Of a stretch of DNA of 64,000 bases, positions 28,684-41,951 are shown piece by piece (position 1 is the first letter of the stretch; each line of letters opens with the position of its first letter). The stretch is taken from the NCBI RefSeq assembly GCF_964340395.1, contig NC_135554.1, positions 10,200,475-10,264,474 on the forward strand, given 5' to 3'. A program made the translations under genes and the position numbers. This stretch comes from Glandiceps talaboti. Taxonomy: Eukaryota; Hemichordata; Enteropneusta; Spengelidae. A model generated the notes under the pieces. The model did no database searches. It was not told the DNA's origin and saw nothing but the letters and a program-made list of their open reading frames with translations.

Positions 28684-29714
28684 AATATTTTTATTAGGCC
28701 TTATGTTAAATTTAGTAAATTAGCTTTTATCGACAAATTTACTATTATGCGATATCATAGTGTTAACGTTGTTGTATTCAGGTTACAGATGGGTTAGCGA
28801 TTTTTTTAAATTTCGGAATAATATTTTTCAGTATATCATAGTTCGTATTAAGTTTTTACATCACCAATCATAAATTCAGAAAAAGTGTGTCGATTGTTGT
28901 TAACATATAGTTGAAAGGCAATATTGTGATTTTGATAGTCAAGAATATATATATACCAATTATATACCAATTATATACCAATTATATATCAATCTAAACT
29001 TTCAAAAAAATATTAGAAATAAAGGAATAATAAAGGGCTGGAAATAATACTGTTTGACAAATAATTTCTGATTTGGGTCTATTTCTATTGCAAGCCTGTT
29101 GGATAATTCACACTAACACTTCACAGACACCTAATATCCTCATTTTCTTTGACAACAAGTGAATTTCTGTATACTGGGATGTAAGTGTGTGAGAATGGCA
29201 TATGTGTGGTACTGGCTGGTTGAGAACAACATAATATTTTGATATTTGCTGTTGTTGTTGTCTTCATTTTGATTAGGGTGGCCAAGGGATGATCTGTTTA
29301 TCTTAGCATCAAGGGACACTACACAATAAATTAAAATTATGAGTATACATTTCTTAAAAAAGTAAAAATTGTTGACACAAAATCCTTAAATATTCCTTTA
29401 AAAAAATCAAAATTCAAAGACATTTTGAAAAATCAAAACAGCAGTAACAGCAATTGTCAGATTCTAGCTTCATTCTGTCGTCTTGACTCTAAAATATTTG
29501 AGCATTGACAGTTATTGAAAGATACCAAACATAATGCACTGGGTGTGTTTCAACTTTTTTGCCAGACACTAATTTACAAGTAAAATAAGTACAGCTATTT
29601 ATTTTATGTAACATGGTATAGAGCATTGTTTGTTAATGTATAACGTAGTGACAGCTTGTCACTAGGCATCTACTTTCTTTAAAAGACACGTGGAATTTGT
29701 TATATGTGATTTTG

Positions 29715-29785
29715 ACCAGCTAGAGGGCGTAGCAGTTAAAGCTCATAATTAAAGTACGGGAGGTTATGGGGTCGGTTCCAACTGG
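29715..29785 (+). repeat. Possible tRNA-derived SINE head
   Basis: GGCGTAGCAGTTAAAGC resembles a Pol III A box, and GGTCGGTTCCAACTGG about 45 bp downstream resembles a B box. Spacing and order fit a decayed tRNA-derived SINE promoter, but a cloverleaf does not close convincingly, so I do not call a tRNA. Confidence 0.3.
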
Positions 29786-30399
29786 AGTCATGGGATATTT
29801 GTGTGACAACTGTGGGTGTTCCATACATCTAGAGTCTCGACTCGATGACTCAGCTGCGTCTCATTCACAAGATGAGTGCAAATATAAAGGGACTCCTTGA
29901 GTGACACATTATGGTGCTACGTGTGTACACTACTGTGAGCAGCCATCAGATAAGTCAGATACTCTGTCATTCAGAGGTCTGGTGTGACATGACAAAGTAA
30001 ACATTTATACATGTATGTGAGTATGCATTGCAGGTGAATGGCTTGTTGGTTGAGAGTTCCCTGTCATAGTAAGCCATATATTACCAGTGCCTATGTCACA
30101 CCTCTTCCAACAGATGTGTAGAAACAAGTTGCTATTGATCATAAGGTTGTAGCAACAAGTTCAAAGTATGATGCATTGCATAGATAGGTTGTCTACCGTA
30201 GGTATGTAAACATATTTATATATACGTGGGCCTAACCTTGACCTAAGAAGAAATGCAGAGAAGATGTTGAACAAATTACAAGTAACCAGGTGTATACAAG
30301 ATGACAACAAGAAGAGTTATACTGTAGCAAAAAATGGAAAAATAAATGTATCAAAATATATTTTCTCTTAACATACATTTTTGTGTATGTATTATGTAC

Positions 30400-30472
30400 G
30401 TACGTACGTACGCATGTATGGATGTATGTATGTATGTATGTATGTATGTATGTATGTATGTATGTATGTATT
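30400..30472. repeat. (TACG)n/(TATG)n microsatellite
   Basis: Short TACG run followed by about 13 TATG units. Confidence 0.93.
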
Positions 30473-30933
30473 TGTAAGCGTGTATGTAATATGCGTACAT
30501 GCGTATGTACTTACGATTTACTAGAACGTAATGCATACACACTCATACATACAGACACACGCACGCACGCGCGTATGTCTGCAAACGATTGTGTAAGTAA
30601 TTATGTATATTTTTTAACATACACTTTTGACCAGAATCGCCGCCTATATATTTAAACGCCTTGATTTCGTTATAAGGTGTAGGAGCAATGACATCATTTA
30701 TAAGTTAAACGAGATCAGAGTGTCAAGCAAGAGAAAAACACGTAAACACTCAGTGAATTTAGGTCATGCTTCACTCTGAAGTGGGTCATTCTGACGTCAA
30801 CTTACATTAGTCATACATTACCGCCATGTAATCAAAGTTCAAAGAGTAAAGAGTTAGAACGTAAACTCGGACCCACGACAAATATCGTGCTGTAACTTAT
30901 AATTAGTATGAACAATGTGTGATATATCGGCAT

Positions 30934-31263
30934 ATGGCAGCCTCATCTTCTAATCCTCGGCAAACACCTAGATCTGTAGCTCCGCCAGACGGAGGATTTG
31001 GCTGGGTAGTCGCCTTCGGCGGCTTCTTTGTGTACTTCCTGTTTGGCGGACAAGGCTCGTCGTTTGGTGTGTTGTATGTGGAATTTCTCGATGCTTTCGG
31101 AGCATCTAAAGCTAGTACAGGTAATACGGTGTCTCAAATTGAATATAAGTGTGAATAGTACAGACGATATCGTCATGTAATTCGTATGTTTTTCGACTTT
31201 AAGAACATGTGTGTGCGTACGTATGTACGTATGTATGTATGTATGTATGTATGTTTGTTTGTT

Positions 31264-31313
<50 letters not shown>

Positions 31314-31367
31314 TGTCTGTTTACTATCGTATTGGTTGGTGGATTGGTTGGTTGGTTGGTTGGTTGG

Positions 31368-31399
<32 letters not shown>

Positions 31400-34300
31400 C
31401 TGACTGACTGACTGACTGACTGAATGACTGATTGATTGATTGACCGACTGATCGATTGATTGATAAGAATCCAAGGTAATTTAGTACGTTCAATGCTACA
31501 GCTTATTTGTAATCACATTGCGAATAACCTAAATCTATGGTAAACCTAGTATATGTACTATCGAATAATTCATCCTTCTAAATTCAATCACACAACACAG
31601 TATATAGGTTGTTTTTTTCAATTCATTTTTATTTTTATACTCCGTCAGCATGGATAGGTTCTATCTTTTTTGGAGTTGGAATACTTAGTCATTTGCTGTC
31701 TATGACACTCATCAATAGATTTGGATATCGTACAGTTGTTATGATTGGTGGATTTCTTTCATCGGTTGGACTGTTTGCCACCTCGTTCGCGACGAGTATT
31801 GAACAAGTTTACTTTATCTATGGAGTCTTTGTAGGTAAGTGTATGTCACATTGAAATGTTGATGAGTAGACTGTCTCGTATTAAAGTAGCGAGCACTCAA
31901 CTAGTAGCAAAGGCCATGTTCATACTTGCAAACAAGGCTTTCTTAACAATTGAACCATTATTACCCTGCAATGTAAACATCAAACGACATAGATTGTTTA
32001 AGGAGTTCTTTTTAAAATGTTCATATGCCGATGAGCATATGTATGGCCTTAAATTTGGAACCTCACTAGAATAGTTTTTTTTTTCATATACTCAGTATAT
32101 ATTCAGTACTAAGAGACGTTTTCCACGTCATTGTGTTTTTTTTATTACTTTCATAGTTATTTTTATGTCATTCTTTACCCTTGACAGGTCTTTGGTTCTG
32201 GACACTTTCATTACCCACGCTCGGAAGCGTAGGCAAATACTTCACCAAAAGACTGCCATTAGCGATGGGTATTATCTTGTCCGGCACTGGGGCGGGACAA
32301 TTTGCATTATCTTTTACCATACATTTACTTCTGGATGAGTATGGATGGCGTGGAACACTTATGATCCTTGCGGCACTCAACCTTAATATATGTGTGGCTG
32401 GTGCTTTACTCCGACCAATTGAAGTCTATAATGCTATGCAGCGTAGGCAAGACCAAAGTGTACAGAGAGATCTAGACTACGTTACAACTAACAGAAACGA
32501 GGATACGAAGCAACAAATTGTCAACAAAGACATCTCAAAAAATGGAAGCTTTACGCAAAATCACGAACATTATAGTGAAATTATTTCACGTGATGATCAG
32601 TCACCCTGGCAACAACCCCCACCATGTCAACAAAGTCAAGTCATGGCTGATAAGGAAGCTAACAATACTCAAGCAAATGATTGCCAATCATCGTGTAAAG
32701 TTCGATTAACAAAATTAAGACAGGGATTCAAGAATTCATTCGATTGGTCATTGTTTAGTAACCTTGGATTTGGTTTATTCATCTTTACTGGATTTACTGT
32801 CATGGGAGCCTGCATTGCTATAATGGCCCATATAGTGAGTTTATCTATATGATGTTTAGCCCGTCATAGCAATGCCTCATTACCTTAATTGAAGTCAAAT
32901 AAACTTTCGAAAATAAATGAATTATTGATTTATAAAACTGTTCTTCTGGCATAACATAAAGGGCATAAGCTGAGATTATCATTCTGCTTGTGTCTGGAGT
33001 GGGTGGGGTTGGGATGGGAGTGTAACTGAACATTGAAAAGTCTGTCAAGGTATTATACTAACGCATAATAAACCATTATTTACTATTTATTGCCAGCACT
33101 CTTAACGTGGTACCTGTCTATAGTAATACATAATTTATTTGATAATACAATTTAGTATACATAATGTACTACTAAGTTGTGAGAAACACCTGTTAATCCA
33201 TCAACTGTGCTAACAAAGAAGACGATTTTATTGCCACCGAAGGCATGCCGTTAAAGTGCCACAGACAGAGTTTATAAACGTTTTACTCTTGTGATATAAA
33301 ACATAGCTTAAACTATTGTAGGGTAATGCTAATCAAGATGCATGCCTTCTATGAACTTACAGTTGTACATGTCTTGCATTGTTAAAACAGCTGATTATAC
33401 GGATTTTTGCGATAATTTTGTCCTTACAAACATTTATGTCATCGAATTGTTTACAAATGTATATCGTCATACCAAGTGTGAGTTCAGTAAATTGCAAATG
33501 GTGGTTAAGTATGCTTTGGTAATACTGTGAATACCTCCTGAATCCTGAATATGCAGAACAAAAAAAAACTACGTCCTAAAGCGTACTAATTCAGCTTACG
33601 TCCTTTAACATTATAGCAGCTTAAGCTAATTTTATATAGAAGTATGTTACACTAGGTTTATAATTTACAAATAAAAATAACTTTTAAAACTCATCTCGTG
33701 CTAATCTAATCAAATACAGAGGATAAGTTGATGCTATAATGTCAAAATCATACCACACCAATTTTATAAATGTGTAATTATTTTGTGTACTATCGAGTCA
33801 ATATTATATTGTATATACATTTCACAGGTCAGCAAGGGTAACGATTACGGTATACCTGGCTTGCGTTGTACGTCGTTGCCTGCAATCCTTGGACTAACTC
33901 AGTTCCTTGGACGATTGTTTTGGGGGATACTTGGTGGTGTTTTTACAAAGATTAAACCCACTGTGTTGTATGGTGGTAGTATTGCAGTTGCTGGGATAGC
34001 CACTATTGTCAGCATCCACACTACCACATACACAGGTAATATTTTTAAGTTCCCTCAATTTGTTTCAATAATTTCACGTCAATATATGCCTGTTAGAAAA
34101 TACTATATGAAATTATCTCACTACTAGTTGATAATAGTGAGGTTTACACTGGTCTGACGTCATTGAGTAAACAGTCGTGAAAAGGGACTAGTGTACTTGT
34201 TTGAAAGCAAATTGTATAATACTTGCAAGGTTGATAAGGGGTCGATTAATTACGCTAGGTAGTCATACATGTTACATATCCAAGTCTTCTAAGATTTCTT

Positions 34301-35636
34301 TAAATATTGTATATACTTTTCAAGTCTTTAAATACTGAACCTACCTTAAAACAGCTACTGGGACGTCATCAATTATAATAACTTCCGCGCCAAATGTATA
34401 GTTGCAGACGATCCTTTCTATGTAGAAACATTATACGTACAGTAATATACTCGGTATTCGTTATATATCAGAGTCGTTTTCTTAAACAATTTGACATTCC
34501 CATACATATATTTTGTATTAAACGTTGTCTCATCCTTGTTTAGCGACAAGGAAAATATTGAGTGACGAGTTTCTAAATTTCGTTTTTTAAATCACACCTA
34601 AACTATTTGATTGTTACACATAGGTCAACTTGCTTTCGTGGTGGTACTTGGTATATGTATGGCATGTTTTACACCAATTATGCCTGTCATCATTCGTCAG
34701 TTACTATGTCCGGAGAAGGCAGACAATGGTCTAATGTTTTATCTACAAGCACAAGGCTTAGGTGGTTTGTTTGTATCTCCATTTGTAGGTAAGTAAACAA
34801 ACGAGTATTTTTAGTATTTTGTATAGTCTCGGAAAAGTAGAAATTAGCTACCATTTTTTTGGTATAATTTAGTACTGTTATATGAAATTCCGTGCATAGC
34901 CAATAACAGCAAGATTGAAGTATTGGTTTCACAGAGAAAGTCCACTCCTACATATTTTAAATGTGACTGTGACTATAGCTGAATATTACATGTAAAACAT
35001 ACTTTAACCAAATTATTGATAAATAGCTTTGAACATTAACCTTCAAGGGATGTGGGTTATTAAATTAAGCCATAGTTTGTATTAAATATTAAACAGTTGT
35101 GGTGTGGACCATTGGTACACACACAGTCCACTTACAACTAATCTAGCGATAGGCCATGAGTATAGAGTTTCAATTAGGCGGCATGATGTTTGTTTACGTC
35201 TCACATAAATTAATGAAACAAAATACATACACTGATAGTGCGCAAGCGCATATGAAATGGCACATTTGTCTCAATGTGAATGCACACACACACACACACA
35301 CATATATATATACCTCTACACTTCATATGAAGCAAAAAAAGAGAGATAAAATTCAGATATGTCTTATGTCCCTTTAACTGCCAAAACTCCTACATTTGGA
35401 TTTCTATTTCTGTAACGACAGGTTGGATGCGAGACGTACAAGGACATTACGTTGGTGCTTTCTATATCCTTGGTGCAGTGTTTATCGTGTCAGCGATGTG
35501 TTCCTTTCCGATTCCAATTATTAATAAGTGGGACATGAAGAGGAAAGAACGTAAAGCTAATTCGAAGATGCACACCTCGGATGTATATGAGGAGGGTGTG
35601 GGCAAAGGGACACCCTTGGAGACGAACGGAATATAA
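30934..35636 (+). CDS. SLC16 (monocarboxylate transporter) family protein 2, complete, six exons, 535 aa
   Basis: Second MCT-type carrier. Exons are 30934-31120, 31649-31834, 32188-32834, 33828-34035, 34624-34788 and 35422-35636 (TAA). All have GT-AG borders and the phases (1,1,0,1,1) sum to 1608 nt. PPDGGFGW is at residues 17-24, GKYF and MGIILSGTGAGQF mark TM4-5, and GWMRDVQGHY precedes TM11. As in gene 1 the TM1 Lys of lactate MCTs is missing (SSFGVLY) and the TM8 pair is Gln365-x3-Arg369. Exons 2, 4 and 5 are exactly the same length as in gene 1 (186, 208, 165 nt), so the two are paralogues. The TM6-7 loop is about 100 residues shorter and Gln/Asn-rich. The C-terminal tail is basic, then Gly/Glu-rich. 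A four-codon uORF (ATG AAC AAT GTG TGA) at 30908 precedes the start. Candidate AATAAA sites are at 36343-36353. The substrate is unknown. Confidence 0.94.
31215..31465. repeat. Compound microsatellite in SLC16 gene 2 intron 1
   Basis: Successive TATG, TTTG, GT, TTGG, ATTG and ACTG arrays, each changing by a single base substitution of the repeat unit, as expected from stepwise slippage with mutation. Confidence 0.95.
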
Positions 35637-36342
35637 TGTAATATTATTAGTGCACCAATTTAAGATTATTTTATTTCCAGCTCGGTAGAGTTCAAATCTG
35701 ATGAAATAGGGAAGTACAGCACTTTGCAGGTCACCATTCACCCTCTCGTTATGGTACAACCACTGTACATGCTACACTTTAAGATAGCAAGATAACAGGA
35801 TTAAATGAATACAGTTTCTTGCTACATATTGTCTAAATGAAATTAACTACTGCACACATCAAATGATGATATCAGAATATTGGCGCCCACGTGTCTGCGT
35901 CTATTTGCAGTGTCATTAAATTGATTTGTTTCATTTAGAGTTAATGTAGCCAGAACAAAATGGCGATGTTCATGGCTTCAAGATACTTATTGATTTCGTT
36001 GTCATTGTATCAAACACAGACAGTAAACAGTCACCTGCAACGTGCTGTACACATACTCATCCACTCAAAAACCGGGTTTGACAGGATAGTGCTTAGAAAT
36101 GCATTTTGGATTTTTACAAAATCAGTATTTTGTGTCTTTCTTCTTTTATTTAATTTAATAGACTAGATAAAGAGGATGAGGTAGAAATAGGGATGTCGAT
36201 CACTACTTCCAAAGAAGAAACTTGATTTACACATATTATAATGTTATAACATGTATGCATTATTTTGTTATCAATTTATAACTAACCTTTTAAAGTTCAC
36301 AGAGTATTAAAAGAAACATAATTTATTGTTACAAATATATGA

Positions 36343-36353
36343 AATAAAATAAA
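36343..36353 (+). other. Candidate polyadenylation signals of SLC16 gene 2
   Basis: Two overlapping AATAAA hexamers about 710 bp after the stop codon, in AT-rich sequence. They are the first strong pair downstream of the gene. Not proven. Confidence 0.4.
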
Positions 36354-36906
36354 GGATTTTTGTTCAAATACTGCTTATGACCCTTAGTTGTTTTTTTTTA
36401 AAGTTGAAACACAGTTCAGAATTTGTCATTTTTGTTACGAACATTACATGGTGTGTTACTCTATTCAATGAAGTGGTGCGGTTCACTGGTGGAAGTTAAT
36501 AATACTTATATGTTCTATTTTGACCCTCTAGAATGAGGTGAAGTATTATGGCAAGTACTGAGAATACGTCAACACTTGTACAAATATACTGTATACATTT
36601 GTTCCTGTATCCAAAGGATCTATATCACTCGCACACAGCGATCTGAGCAGTCAAATCAACATGGCGCCCTCTATGTTTGATGTTTCATTCCATGTAATAG
36701 AATATTAATGTGAGCAAAATTTGAGGTAAATAAGATAATACTACAGCAGTTATATTTAGGGAACATGATATGTTATACAATGAGTGTCTGAACACTGACT
36801 GCGTGTGCTTGTCATATATGAAACTGTTACCCTCGAGTATTTCTTTCATATTTCCCTACAAGGTGTTGGTTTTTGCCTTGCGTCTAATTATCACATCATG
36901 ATATAT

Positions 36907-36908
36907 TT

Positions 36909-36954
<46 letters not shown>

Positions 36955-36958
36955 ACAA
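36907..36958. repeat. (CA)n microsatellite
   Basis: CA dinucleotide run in the intergenic region after SLC16 gene 2. Confidence 0.95.
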
Positions 36959-37699
36959 TACAATACTGACAATACACAAAATTCCAGAAAGTACCAGTTA
37001 CTTTTATTGACACAGTTGCATTTCGTTCACATTACATGAAGGCTTGAAACATAATTCAACATATACTAATAAATATGTTATCTCTTTCAATGATGCTGAC
37101 ATTTAAGATTTTATCTAACATTTAAATTTTACCTTCGTGAAAGATTCATTTTAAGGTAAATCACTGACAGAAAATGTATGCTTCAACAATTCAACAATAG
37201 TTTGAAACGATTGTTGAATCGATTGATGATAACTTTCACTAATTGAAATTCTTCGATGATATTATCGAATGCTTATTTTCCCAGTACTATGATTTGATGA
37301 TTAAGTGAGCATTTATTTATAACCTATTTAAGATAGATTGGATTGTGGTCTTTTGATCAGGACAAATGTCTCGAACAAAAAAGTTACCTTTTGATATAAA
37401 ATGAGCATTTATTTGCTTAGCTTACAAACTAGTAGTATGTTAACAAAATGAAGGCTCCTGGTCTCAAGCGATTCGATATACAAGAAATTCTGCCATCTTG
37501 ATTAAATTTGTTATAGTTACAATTTCATACACCGGGGTAAATTTGAATGAGTTGTGCTTGTTTATGTAATGTTCCACAATACTTTCCATATATATATATT
37601 TTGAATACTGACGCGACAGAATAACTCTCAGTCTAAGGAGTTATCTAAAAGAGTCATACTTAAATCTGCACTAGCTTCAATATGTCGCTATGTTAAAAG

Positions 37700-38030
37700 G
37701 TGTATTGGTATAACTGGAGTATAATTTTTCAATCAGACAACCACAACATATTAACTGAATTTAAAAAAAAATACCAATTATCAGACAGTTTACATGTTAA
37801 TCAGTGGTCAGTTTTATCCATAAGCAGTATAAAAACAGGTTGGTATTGCGATTGCTGTTGAGGGCGCTGTTTTTGGGAACGGGCCCAAAATCAATTGGAT
37901 TTTATCTATCGTGTGTATTGCTCCAAAAATACCAGTGATACAATGCTGTTCGCAATGAATGATATTACCACTAAATATTGTAAAAGTTCCAGTTGCAGAT
38001 AGTGTAGTTTTAAAATCACAGTACTGGTCA
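37700..38030. repeat. Dispersed repeat family C, copy 3
   Basis: Shares TTCAATCAGACAACCA, a TACCAATTATCAGACA block, GTTAATCAG, GTTGAGGGCGCTG, GGGCCCAAAATC and AGTTGCAGATAGTG blocks with the copy at 18150-18545, in the same order and orientation. No ORF. Confidence 0.65.
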
Positions 38031-38537
38031 GAAGTTATCGTAAACAAATGAGTTTCCTATTGATTATATTACATTGCTCTGTCGTATATATGAAGAATGG
38101 TTGTCAATAGTAACATGGTAGGCAGATGTTAACAAAGAGGTCGACGTGCCACTAACATATTCAGGCTGATGGTATGTTTTACGGTATACACCAATATGGA
38201 AATGATCCACTGATTTATTTTCAATTAACTGAGAGCCTATTATTTCAGTTTTCAATTCCGTGCCATAGTTGTTTTTTAAGCATATCTAAAATTTCCCAAA
38301 CCTATGTTGATATTAACATTGGTAACACACTGCAATATTTGTAATATAACACATATAATAACATCTTCCATCTTCCGAACGCAAGGGGCGGGCTTTGAAA
38401 TACATTCTGTGAAGGAGTGGCGGCATGGACTAGGTATTCATTGTCAAGTCAAGATGACATTTTCCATTCCATGTTGAACAAAACATATATAATTCATCCT
38501 GTTCATTCCACATCACGACAATACGCGTCTATGTCAG

Positions 38538-39077
<540 letters not shown>

Positions 39078-39164
39078 CTGGGGAATAATATCTAACGGTT
39101 TTATGATTTTGGTATAATAAATTAATGCCATATATTGCATGCTAGTCATCTTTACAATCCGTAA

Positions 39165-39982
39165 ATATGTGTGTGTATGTATGTATGTATGTATGTATGT
39201 ATGTATGTATGTATGTATGTATGTATGTATATGTGTGTCTGTCTGTCTGTCCTCACATGTCTGTCTGAATATTAATGAGTGATTTACATAATGAATGGTT
39301 TTCGGGAATCAGGCTATATCCATAGACCTCCACCAACGTTGATTCAACATAATTTGGCACATATTTCATACATAACAAAGGCAACATGACAAGAAAAGCT
39401 TGTTGATATAACTTTTAGCTTTAATCAATTATTTGCATAATCTATGAAGAGTGCAAGTTTCAACTTCTATATAATTTGGTACATACATTCATAATACCAA
39501 GGTGCACATGTCTATTGACGTAACTAGGCTATATCTTAAGAATGCACACTTCAAATACATCATACTGTACTACACATATCAATAATACAAAAACGAAAGT
39601 ACACAGATTCTAAAGTGCTTTGTGATGTACCTTTTAGGTTTAATGACTCATTTGCATAATTAATGATTTTCAGTAGTTAGGCTATATCTTCAAATACATT
39701 GTTCCAATTCAATGTATTTTGGTACATCAAACAAACAAATCTCATATATTCTGAAACGTTTGTTGTTGTAGCTTTTAGTTTTAAGGACTCATTTGCATAA
39801 TTAATGATTTTCAGTAATTCGACGATATCTTAAGAATGCATACTTCAAACTAAAATAAATTCGTTACATATTTCATATAGCTAATTGCATATGTTCTGTT
39901 ACATTCCAACACTCATTGTGTGAAGGAACGAGAAATCTAAAGACTTTGCCCTTACTTACGAAAGGCATTCAGTTTAAATCTG
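39165..39982. mobile_element. Pearl/DINE-like element with core repeats and microsatellite, copy 1
   Basis: Starts with (TATG)n and (TGTC)n, followed by three to four degenerate core repeats of about 140-220 bp. Each contains TTTGCATAATTAATGA, GGCTATATCTTAAGAATGC, AATTTGGTACATACAT and TGTTGATGTAGCTTTTAG. It ends in a unique tail (ACTTTGCCCTTACT...CATTCAGTTTAAATCTG). The copy at 47890-49171 has the same order and the same tail. The layout (core tandem repeats, tetranucleotide microsatellite, conserved end) is that of the pearl/DINE-like Helentron-associated elements known from bivalves and insects. No transposase. Confidence 0.65.
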
Positions 39983-41950
39983 GTGTTATGTTAAACCTGT
40001 GTCTGCTTAATAATATCTAGGGAAGAATACTGGTGTATTTTTAGCCTGACTATTCTTATTTATAATCATATGTAAATAAAACTCCAGTGACTTCTAGAAG
40101 GTCTTTTAAGGAATGTTAATTTGAAGAATTATCTTTTAACTACATGGTTACCACAGATGCTGGTTTATATCACAGATTATGTAGGAATCAGATCTATAAT
40201 ACAATATATATTATTCAAATATTTCCAGATGCAATTCCCACAACCATTGACCCATACCCAGTAAAACATATATAGAAACGACAACGTCCAAACGTACAAA
40301 GAAGATAGCATGTTAGCTAAACTGTGCCCACCACCGATGTGTCAAATGGATTTTAATGACATTAATTGTTATCATTTTAAGTACTGCATCTATTGATTGC
40401 AACACTATAAACACGCTTTATGATTTGGTATAGTAAATAAGATCTACATAAGAGATACTACTTTGGCCTTGTTAGTATTCCTATACTTTATTTCAATATT
40501 TGGGCACCTTCTCATCGCAAAGGTTGCCGGTCAAATACTGTTGATTAGATAATAACTAAAACATTTTTTAAGTAGAGATCTTACTCTGATCTCTTTACAA
40601 AGTGAATGTACAATTCAAAAGACATTGAAAACACAAACAAAGTAGTCAAGTGGTAGACTTTTGTCAGAAAAGCCAAATTAGATAACATGGAAACTGTGGA
40701 TGTTAAATTTTTATAGAGACAGTCTGGCACATTTGTCAGTCTTAAGTATACTTCTACCTAGAGTGAACACTGGAATAACGAAGGTAAAAATGTGGTATGA
40801 ATCTAAGGGACTGTAAATGGTGAAAACATCATGGGTGATTTAGTCAATGTCGTTCCAAGTGACGAACTTTGGATCTGAAAAACAAAAACATTATAGATAT
40901 AAAAAACCCAGAAGAAATCGTTCGAGTATGTTTTTCTTAATACATTTATGCATGCGTACCTTTGTACTAATATTATTCTAATAATTGGACATTTGAAACA
41001 GTTTTTGAAATAGTGTACTTTTGTTATCTTTTATGATTGTTTGTTTTTCATGTGTGTTGTACACGGCATTCGCATTGTGATTATTTTTTAATGTAGTGCG
41101 CTTGATAAGAAATAAAGATTAAGGTTAAGATTATAATCCACCAGTCAGTGTCTCTACCTAAGCGGTAATAATAACACAACATGCACAGAATACTCCATGC
41201 CAAAAATAAAACCATTCAGGCATTCGCAAAACGATCGTCATTATATAAAAAATTTGAGAGTATTCTAATAACTATTGTTTATACAACAAGTTATGATATT
41301 TTCATCAATCTTAATTTAACATTTCTGTCTCGTATCAATTTTGTTTATGACTTGGAAATGTATATACTGTCATAATTTAGTCGAATGCATTTCTGTTGTT
41401 AATTAGAAACGTGACACATTGTCAGATGAGATATGTTATATTTCAGAAGAAAAGTAGAAAGTAGAAAAAACATGTATTCATTTCCATTAATATTTATTAA
41501 CATAGTTATTCTTGTTCACTGATGTGGAACTTATAGCAAGGTATCCAACTAATATTAAAAATCATTTCGTTAAATTAAGTTTTTTAAAAAGCTGTTCAAC
41601 GAGCAACCTAGTCCTACAAATTGGGTTGGTAAGTCGATGTTTTTACAATGTTGGAAACGGATGTTAAAACAAGCCAAATTGATTTTATCTCTTTGCAATT
41701 TGTCTGTAGGGCAATCGATTTCCATTAGTTCTACAGTTATGAAATGTACACAATTTACGGTTAAACACATTTTGTAGCTCTACCACACCTCAGCTCTCGA
41801 AAAATATTAAGACCCGCCAAATGACACTCCAGCATTGTTTTAGCCAGCCTTTCTGTCACCAACACTATAGTGGGGATATATAAGTATATAGTACAGTGTT
41901 GCATTAAAATAACAGTGATAATTTTACTATGCAGCACATGTTATCTGGCT
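39983..41950. other. Non-coding DNA downstream of the Sushi membrane-protein gene
   Basis: No gene recognised. The part nearest 41950 should include the 3' UTR of the minus-strand Sushi gene, with a candidate polyadenylation signal at 41493-41498 (AATAAA on the minus strand). The remainder is AT-rich with short, unconvincing ORFs. Confidence 0.5.
41493..41498 (-). other. Candidate polyadenylation signal of the Sushi membrane-protein gene
   Basis: AATAAA on the minus strand, about 455 bp beyond the stop codon at 41952. It is a plausible signal, but AT-rich sequence gives many chance matches. Confidence 0.3.
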
Positions 41951-41951
41951 A

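Larger units (their letters stand above)
28684..30900. other. Intergenic DNA between acyl-CoA synthetase gene 2 and SLC16 gene 2
   Basis: AT-rich with no recognisable gene. It holds a triplicated TATATACCAAT run (28945-28990), the tRNA-like stretch at 29715-29785 and a (TATG)n array (30420-30470) bordered by TACG. Confidence 0.55.

Noticed and set aside
29715-29785. Functional tRNA gene
   Set aside because: A- and B-box-like sequences are present but acceptor and anticodon stems do not pair; a SINE remnant is more likely.
30919-30933. Earlier start of SLC16 gene 2 at 30919
   Set aside because: That codon is GTG; ATG 30934 is the first in-frame ATG.
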